Below, in pieces: positions 59,872-64,000 of a DNA stretch of 64,000 nt. The position numbers and the translations under genes are program-made. Origin of the DNA: an uncultured Gammaproteobacteria bacterium (GTDB taxonomy: Bacteria; Pseudomonadota; Gammaproteobacteria; UBA4575); contig OX638335.1 of the NCBI GenBank assembly GCA_951812785.1, forward strand, positions 1,227,902 to 1,291,901, in the 5' to 3' direction. Each line of letters begins with the position of its first letter. The stretch's first letter is position 1. The notes under the pieces were generated by a model. That model saw nothing but the letters and a program-made list of their open reading frames with translations. It made no database searches and had not been told where the DNA came from.

Positions 59872-61524
59872 TTAATGCAGGTGCAGTTTAGGCACTGCAG
59901 AAAGTAATTTTTTAGTGTAATCATGTTGAGGATTTTGCAGCACATCTAACGCACTTCCATTCTCAACAATCACTCCTTGATGCATAACGGCAACGTCATC
60001 TGCTAGATAACTCACTACAGACATATCATGGGTGATAAACAAATAGCTCATATCCAGTTCCACCTGCAAGTCCTTCAATAGATTCAATACTTGAGCTTGC
60101 ACAGACACATCCAACGCACTAGTCGGTTCATCGCAAATAATCACTTGAGGTTTAACTGCTAACGCACGCGCAATACAAATACGCTGGCGCTGCCCACCTG
60201 AGAACTCATGCGGGTATCGATTACTTGCATCTTCAGGCAAACCCACTTGCCTCAGTAATTTAACCACAATTAATCTACGTTGATCTGCATTATGCTCAAC
60301 ACCCAATGACACCATACCTTCTTCAATAATATCACCCACTAACATACGTGGATTCAATGACGAATAAGGGTCTTGAAATACGATCTGCAATTCACTACGA
60401 CGCGCACGAAGTGCTTCACTATTCAAACTTAATAGATTCTGCCCTTGAAACATAACATCACCATCAGTGACATCCAGCAAGCGTACGATACTTTTCCCCA
60501 CGGTGGTTTTACCGCAGCCTGACTCACCGACTAAGGCTAACGTTTTCCCTGGATATAATTTTAATGAGACGTCGTTAACTGCTTTCACATGTCCAATAAC
60601 CCGTTTAAAGACACCTTTTCTAATTGGGAAATGGACTTTCAGCCTATCAACATTTAATACAGGATAATCATGCATTTCTATTGACGAACTCATGCTTTCT
60701 ACACTTTGCTCACTATCGACAGACAGGCGTAAACCCCGCTTATGAATGCTCGGTATTGCATTTAACAATTGTTGGCTATAAGCATGTTGAGGTTTTGCAA
60801 AAAACGTTTCGCTAGAAGTAGTTTCAACAATTTCCCCATACCGCATTACTGCGACACGATCAGCAATTTGGTGTACAATGCCGAGGTTATGGGTAATAAA
60901 GACTAACCCCATTTTTAATTCTTCTTGTAGATTTTTTAATAGCTCGAGTACTTGCGCTTGAATGGTCACATCTAAAGCAGTGGTAGGTTCATCCGCAATT
61001 AACACATCAGGGTTGGCAGCCAAGGCAATCGCGATCATAATTCGTTGACGCATACCTCCTGATAATTGATGAGGATATTCATTCATATTACGCTTAGCGC
61101 TTGGCAGACCTACCGCATTCAATAAATCTAAGCATCTATTACGCGCTATCGCTTTAGGAACTTTTTCATGATGAATCATCGATTCGATAATTTGGTCGCC
61201 AATTTTGATCACTGGATTCAAAGAAGTCATCGGCTCTTGGAAAATCATTGAGATTTTACTGCCACGAATAGAACGCATATCGCGCTCACTATATTCGAGC
61301 AAGTTTTTACCTTGTAGAAAAATCTCGCCTTGAGTGATTTTTGCTGCATCTGGTAGCAGCCTAGCTATAGACAGCGCAGTAATTGACTTGCCAGAACCAG
61401 ACTCGCCCACTAGCGCGAATGTCTCACTAGCATTAACTTCAAATGACACATCTTTGGCCGCATGAATAGTGCGATCTGATAATTTTATATCCGTATATAA
61501 GTGATTAACTTTGAGCAGCGACAT
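59872..61524 (-). CDS. yejF: Peptide ABC transporter, fused twin ATPase (YejF-like)
   Basis: A 550-residue protein with two ABC domains. The first has Walker A GESGSGKS near residue 39 and signature LSGGMRQR; the second has Walker A GESGCGKT near 330 and signature FSGGQRQR. Both have Walker B (DEPTTALD, DEPTSALD). This fused layout is that of YejF, which powers oligopeptide/microcin C-type uptake. It is the last gene of the operon, 5 bp after the YejE-like permease. Confidence 0.93.
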   Translation of the reverse strand: MSLLKVNHLYTDIKLSDRTIHAAKDVSFEVNASETFALVGESGSGKSITALSIARLLPDAAKITQGEIFLQGKNLLEYSERDMRSIRGSKISMIFQEPMTSLNPVIKIGDQIIESMIHHEKVPKAIARNRCLDLLNAVGLPSAKRNMNEYPHQLSGGMRQRIMIAIALAANPDVLIADEPTTALDVTIQAQVLELLKNLQEELKMGLVFITHNLGIVHQIADRVAVMRYGEIVETTSSETFFAKPQHAYSQQLLNAIPSIHKRGLRLSVDSEQSVESMSSSIEMHDYPVLNVDRLKVHFPIRKGVFKRVIGHVKAVNDVSLKLYPGKTLALVGESGCGKTTVGKSIVRLLDVTDGDVMFQGQNLLSLNSEALRARRSELQIVFQDPYSSLNPRMLVGDIIEEGMVSLGVEHNADQRRLIVVKLLRQVGLPEDASNRYPHEFSGGQRQRICIARALAVKPQVIICDEPTSALDVSVQAQVLNLLKDLQVELDMSYLFITHDMSVVSYLADDVAVMHQGVIVENGSALDVLQNPQHDYTKKLLSAVPKLHLH

Positions 61525-61529
61525 AAACG

Positions 61530-62942
61530 TTATTCCGACCCTGAGATACGAGGGTCTAAGGCATCTCTAACCACATCTGCAAATAGATTGGCAAACAACA
61601 CCAGTGTAAACATAAAAATAAACGCGGCGGTTAATGACCACCATACTGCAGGATCACGCGCCATTTCTAAACGCGCCTGATTAATCATATTTCCCCAACT
61701 ATGAGTTGCAGGATCAACACCGATATTAATATAAGAAAGCACCGCTTCTGCAAGGACTAGCCCACTAAAATCAAGCACTACAGTAATCAGTACAATATGC
61801 ATAAAATTAGGCATAATATGTCTAGCCAAGATATTAGATTTCGTTACACCAAATGCAGTCGCCGCTTGAATATACTCCATTTCACGCAGCTTAAATGTTT
61901 CAGCACGCAGCAGTCTACATAAGCCCGTCCAACTTGTTATCCCCAAAATCAAACACAAGAACAACAAACGCAAATCTGCACGTTCAGTTAAACTATCAAA
62001 ACCTTCTGCATTATTACTCATATACACTTGTAGCAATAACACAGAGGCTGCAATCAATAACACATGCGGAATCGAGTTAAGTGTAGTGTAGATATACTGA
62101 ATAACATCATCCACCCAACCACGAAAAAATCCTGCCATCGCACCCAGGGTAATCGCTACTGGCAACATTACCAATGTTGTCAGCGCGCCAATCAATATAC
62201 CAGTACGAATACTTTTGATTGCTTGATAAAAAACATCCTGACCCACCTTATCTGTGCCAAACAAATGATATTTTGAGCCAACAAACATGGACACAAAGAT
62301 CGCAATTGTGATTAATCCAGTTGTGATAGCGATAGCACGTAAAGGGTATTCTGAATCACCGCTGACAAATCGTTGAAGACTTGCTGAAAAGCTCGAATGT
62401 TTAGATTTTGAATTACGCCATACCGTCAGCAACCAGAACCCTGCCCAGCACAGGATCGCCATTACTATCGCCCTGATACTAATTTTTACTAGGTCTTTAG
62501 ATTTCTCTGACAGCGGGTCATCAAGGTGAGCGCCTCCATATTTTAAGCGTGGGTAAATTTGCTGCATAGACCCATCATCTTGCTGCACCATTTCTTTGGA
62601 AAACAATTGCACTGCTAACGGCGCAGAAAATGTCTTTTCAACTTGCGTTCGCATTGATGCCATCAAGACATCTAACACACTTAGTATTTCATTAGAGTAT
62701 TGATATTCTGACTGCGTAACATTTTCCAATTTGAGCCTAAAATGCATGGAGTCAAGCAGCGCTATCGAGTAATAACAGATTAAAACAACCAATGCCACAG
62801 CACCCGTTGTTCGCTTAATTACCTTTCCCCATGGGCGACGCAAATGTTCTTTTTTGCGTGCAATCATTACAAACACAAAAATAACTGTAGTCAGCGCAAA
62901 GAACAATGCATCGGTAATTAATATGACAGGCTGAAACAACAT
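61530..62942 (-). CDS. yejE: Peptide ABC transporter permease (YejE-like)
   Basis: A 470-residue permease. The C-terminal half has five to six hydrophobic helices with the DppC/YejE pattern (FGTDKVGQDVFYQAIKSIRT, EAA-loop region REMEYIQAATAFGVTKSNIL, RHIMPNF). The N-terminal 170 residues add two helices and a large periplasmic part, longer than in E. coli YejE (341). With the YejB-like subunit it forms the membrane channel. It starts 10 bp after the upstream permease gene. Confidence 0.88.
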   Translation of the reverse strand: MLFQPVILITDALFFALTTVIFVFVMIARKKEHLRRPWGKVIKRTTGAVALVVLICYYSIALLDSMHFRLKLENVTQSEYQYSNEILSVLDVLMASMRTQVEKTFSAPLAVQLFSKEMVQQDDGSMQQIYPRLKYGGAHLDDPLSEKSKDLVKISIRAIVMAILCWAGFWLLTVWRNSKSKHSSFSASLQRFVSGDSEYPLRAIAITTGLITIAIFVSMFVGSKYHLFGTDKVGQDVFYQAIKSIRTGILIGALTTLVMLPVAITLGAMAGFFRGWVDDVIQYIYTTLNSIPHVLLIAASVLLLQVYMSNNAEGFDSLTERADLRLLFLCLILGITSWTGLCRLLRAETFKLREMEYIQAATAFGVTKSNILARHIMPNFMHIVLITVVLDFSGLVLAEAVLSYINIGVDPATHSWGNMINQARLEMARDPAVWWSLTAAFIFMFTLVLFANLFADVVRDALDPRISGSE

Positions 62943-62952
62943 TATTTAATAA

Positions 62953-63930
62953 TCAACTTAGACGAATTCTTGGATCAACCAAGGTATAAGAAATATCTGT
63001 CAAGATAAGACCAATAATGTAAAGCACCGACCCCAAGTAAACCATCGATCTTACTATTGCAAAGTCTTGACGATTAATAGCATCAATGGTGTAACTACCC
63101 AGCCCAGGAATGCCAAAAAAATTCTCTGTTAACAAGCTCCCCATAAACAACAATGGCAACACCACAACCACACCGGTAAGAATAGGAATTAATGCATTAC
63201 GCAACACATGTCTAAATAATACTAACTGTTCTGAAATTCCTTTTGAGCGTGCAGTGCGCACATAATCTTTGCCAATTTCCTCTAAAAATATAGTTCGATA
63301 CCAGCGCGTACCCGAGCCTATTCCACCAACAATCCCAATAATCACTGGAAGTATTAAAAATTTCAGCGCGTCTAATCCTGTGTCATAACCAGAAATAGGA
63401 ACCACCTTAAGCAGCTTCCCAATAATAAATTGGCCACCAATAATATAAAACAGCGTAGAGATAGACATTAAGGCCACACAAATAATTACCGCCCAATAAT
63501 CAATATAACTAGCGCGGAAAAACGCAATTAATAAAGCGAAGGTAATCGTAATTAATAAACCAACAATTAAATGCGGAACCGCAATAGTCAAACTAGGCCA
63601 CATACGATTAGCAATATCGTAACTTATATCACGACCACTATCAGAACTACCAAAATCGAAAACAAATAATCTTATCGACTTTTGATAGAAAATAGTTTCA
63701 GTAAACTTAGCACCAGCTGATGCATCCTCATTATAAATCAAAGGCAAATTATATCCTCGCTCACGCTTCCAATCCTCAATTTGCTGAGCTGTTGTATGTT
63801 TCTGCCCAAGTTGGTTTTTAGCCATATCATCTGGCGAATTAACCACAAAGAACAATACAAATGTAATCAGATTAATTCCGAGCAGCAGAGGAAATGCATA
63901 AAGAACACGTCGAACAATATAGGCAATCAT
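62953..63930 (-). CDS. yejB: Peptide ABC transporter permease (YejB-like)
   Basis: A 325-residue DppB-type permease: MIAYIVRRVLYAFPLLLGIN at the start, a periplasmic loop with the typical AKNQLGQKHTTAQQIEDWK segment, then EEIGKDYVRTARSKGISEQL (EAA loop) and FFGIPGLGSYTIDAINRQDF. It starts inside the stop codon of the upstream gene (ATGA overlap), so all genes of the operon appear coupled. Confidence 0.9.
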   Translation of the reverse strand: MIAYIVRRVLYAFPLLLGINLITFVLFFVVNSPDDMAKNQLGQKHTTAQQIEDWKRERGYNLPLIYNEDASAGAKFTETIFYQKSIRLFVFDFGSSDSGRDISYDIANRMWPSLTIAVPHLIVGLLITITFALLIAFFRASYIDYWAVIICVALMSISTLFYIIGGQFIIGKLLKVVPISGYDTGLDALKFLILPVIIGIVGGIGSGTRWYRTIFLEEIGKDYVRTARSKGISEQLVLFRHVLRNALIPILTGVVVVLPLLFMGSLLTENFFGIPGLGSYTIDAINRQDFAIVRSMVYLGSVLYIIGLILTDISYTLVDPRIRLS

Positions 63931-64000
63931 ACTCCTTTCGCCTTTTCTCGCTGATAAAAACCACGCGCAGCAGGAATGATTGTTAGCACTAACACAACTA
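63927..64000 (-). CDS. C-terminal end of an unidentified gene upstream of yejB
   Basis: Only the last 24 codons lie in the window: VVLVLTIIPAARGFYQREKA and KGV, then TGA overlapping the yejB ATG. In Yej operons the solute-binding protein YejA precedes yejB, but this hydrophobic end followed by a basic tail looks like a membrane segment, so the identity is open. Confidence 0.5.
   Translation of the reverse strand, partial: VVLVLTIIPAARGFYQREKAKGV

Overview
The window is a piece of a gammaproteobacterial chromosome. Conserved gene neighbourhoods support this: fabD-fabG-acpP-fabF, infA beside clpA-clpS, nudJ-mnmA-hflD, smpB beside ratA-rnfH, dnaQ-rnhA, and yejB-E-F type peptide transport genes. 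The housekeeping parts look AT-rich by eye (roughly 40% GC). Several accessory blocks, above all about 33.2-39.8 kb, look much more GC-rich, which suggests transfer from other hosts. The species cannot be named from the sequence.

Layout. 0-10.8 kb: core genes for fatty acid synthesis, Clp proteolysis, tRNA thiolation (mnmA), a broken hflD and aconitase B. 10.8-13.2 kb: a decayed EamA transporter, a 50-bp perfect palindrome, an integron-type gene cassette with an attC site, and a frameshifted DUF1761 gene. 13.2-22.3 kb: a complete-looking type I-C CRISPR-Cas locus (17 repeats, cas2-1-4-7-8c-5-3, all on the minus strand) whose cas7 is frameshifted. 22.4-24.7 kb: a REP-type (Y1) transposase, a broken vapBC pair and an intact yefM-yoeB pair. 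24.9-27.75 kb: core fumC and purB. 27.75-28.93 kb: an IS481-family element. 29-47.7 kb: an accessory island ending at the 3' end of a tRNA-Ser gene. It holds type I R-M genes (hsdM, broken hsdS), a RhuM/integrase chimera, a one-polypeptide RHH-methylase-PstI-like nuclease, fragments of an integrative-element primase, and a second, diverged type I-C effector operon (cas3-5-8c-7) with no array and only a cas4 stump. 47.8-64 kb: core genes again (BI-1 family, yajQ, serS, crcB, smpB, dnaQ, rnhA, a Yej-type ABC transporter), with broken MOSC and glcD genes.

Three themes link the regions. First, the two type I-C loci are complementary: locus 1 has the array and adaptation genes but a broken cas7, and locus 2 has intact effector genes but no array or adaptation genes. 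Second, one IS481-family element and its derivatives recur at least five times, mostly at the 3' ends of genes. They replace stop codons and add a shared CNSSDPI tail, and two IS-derived ends flank CRISPR-Cas locus 1. Third, at least ten genes are broken by single-base slips, in-frame nonsense codons or internal deletions. This means either a decaying genome rich in mobile DNA or, for the homopolymer cases, sequencing error. Reads would separate the two.
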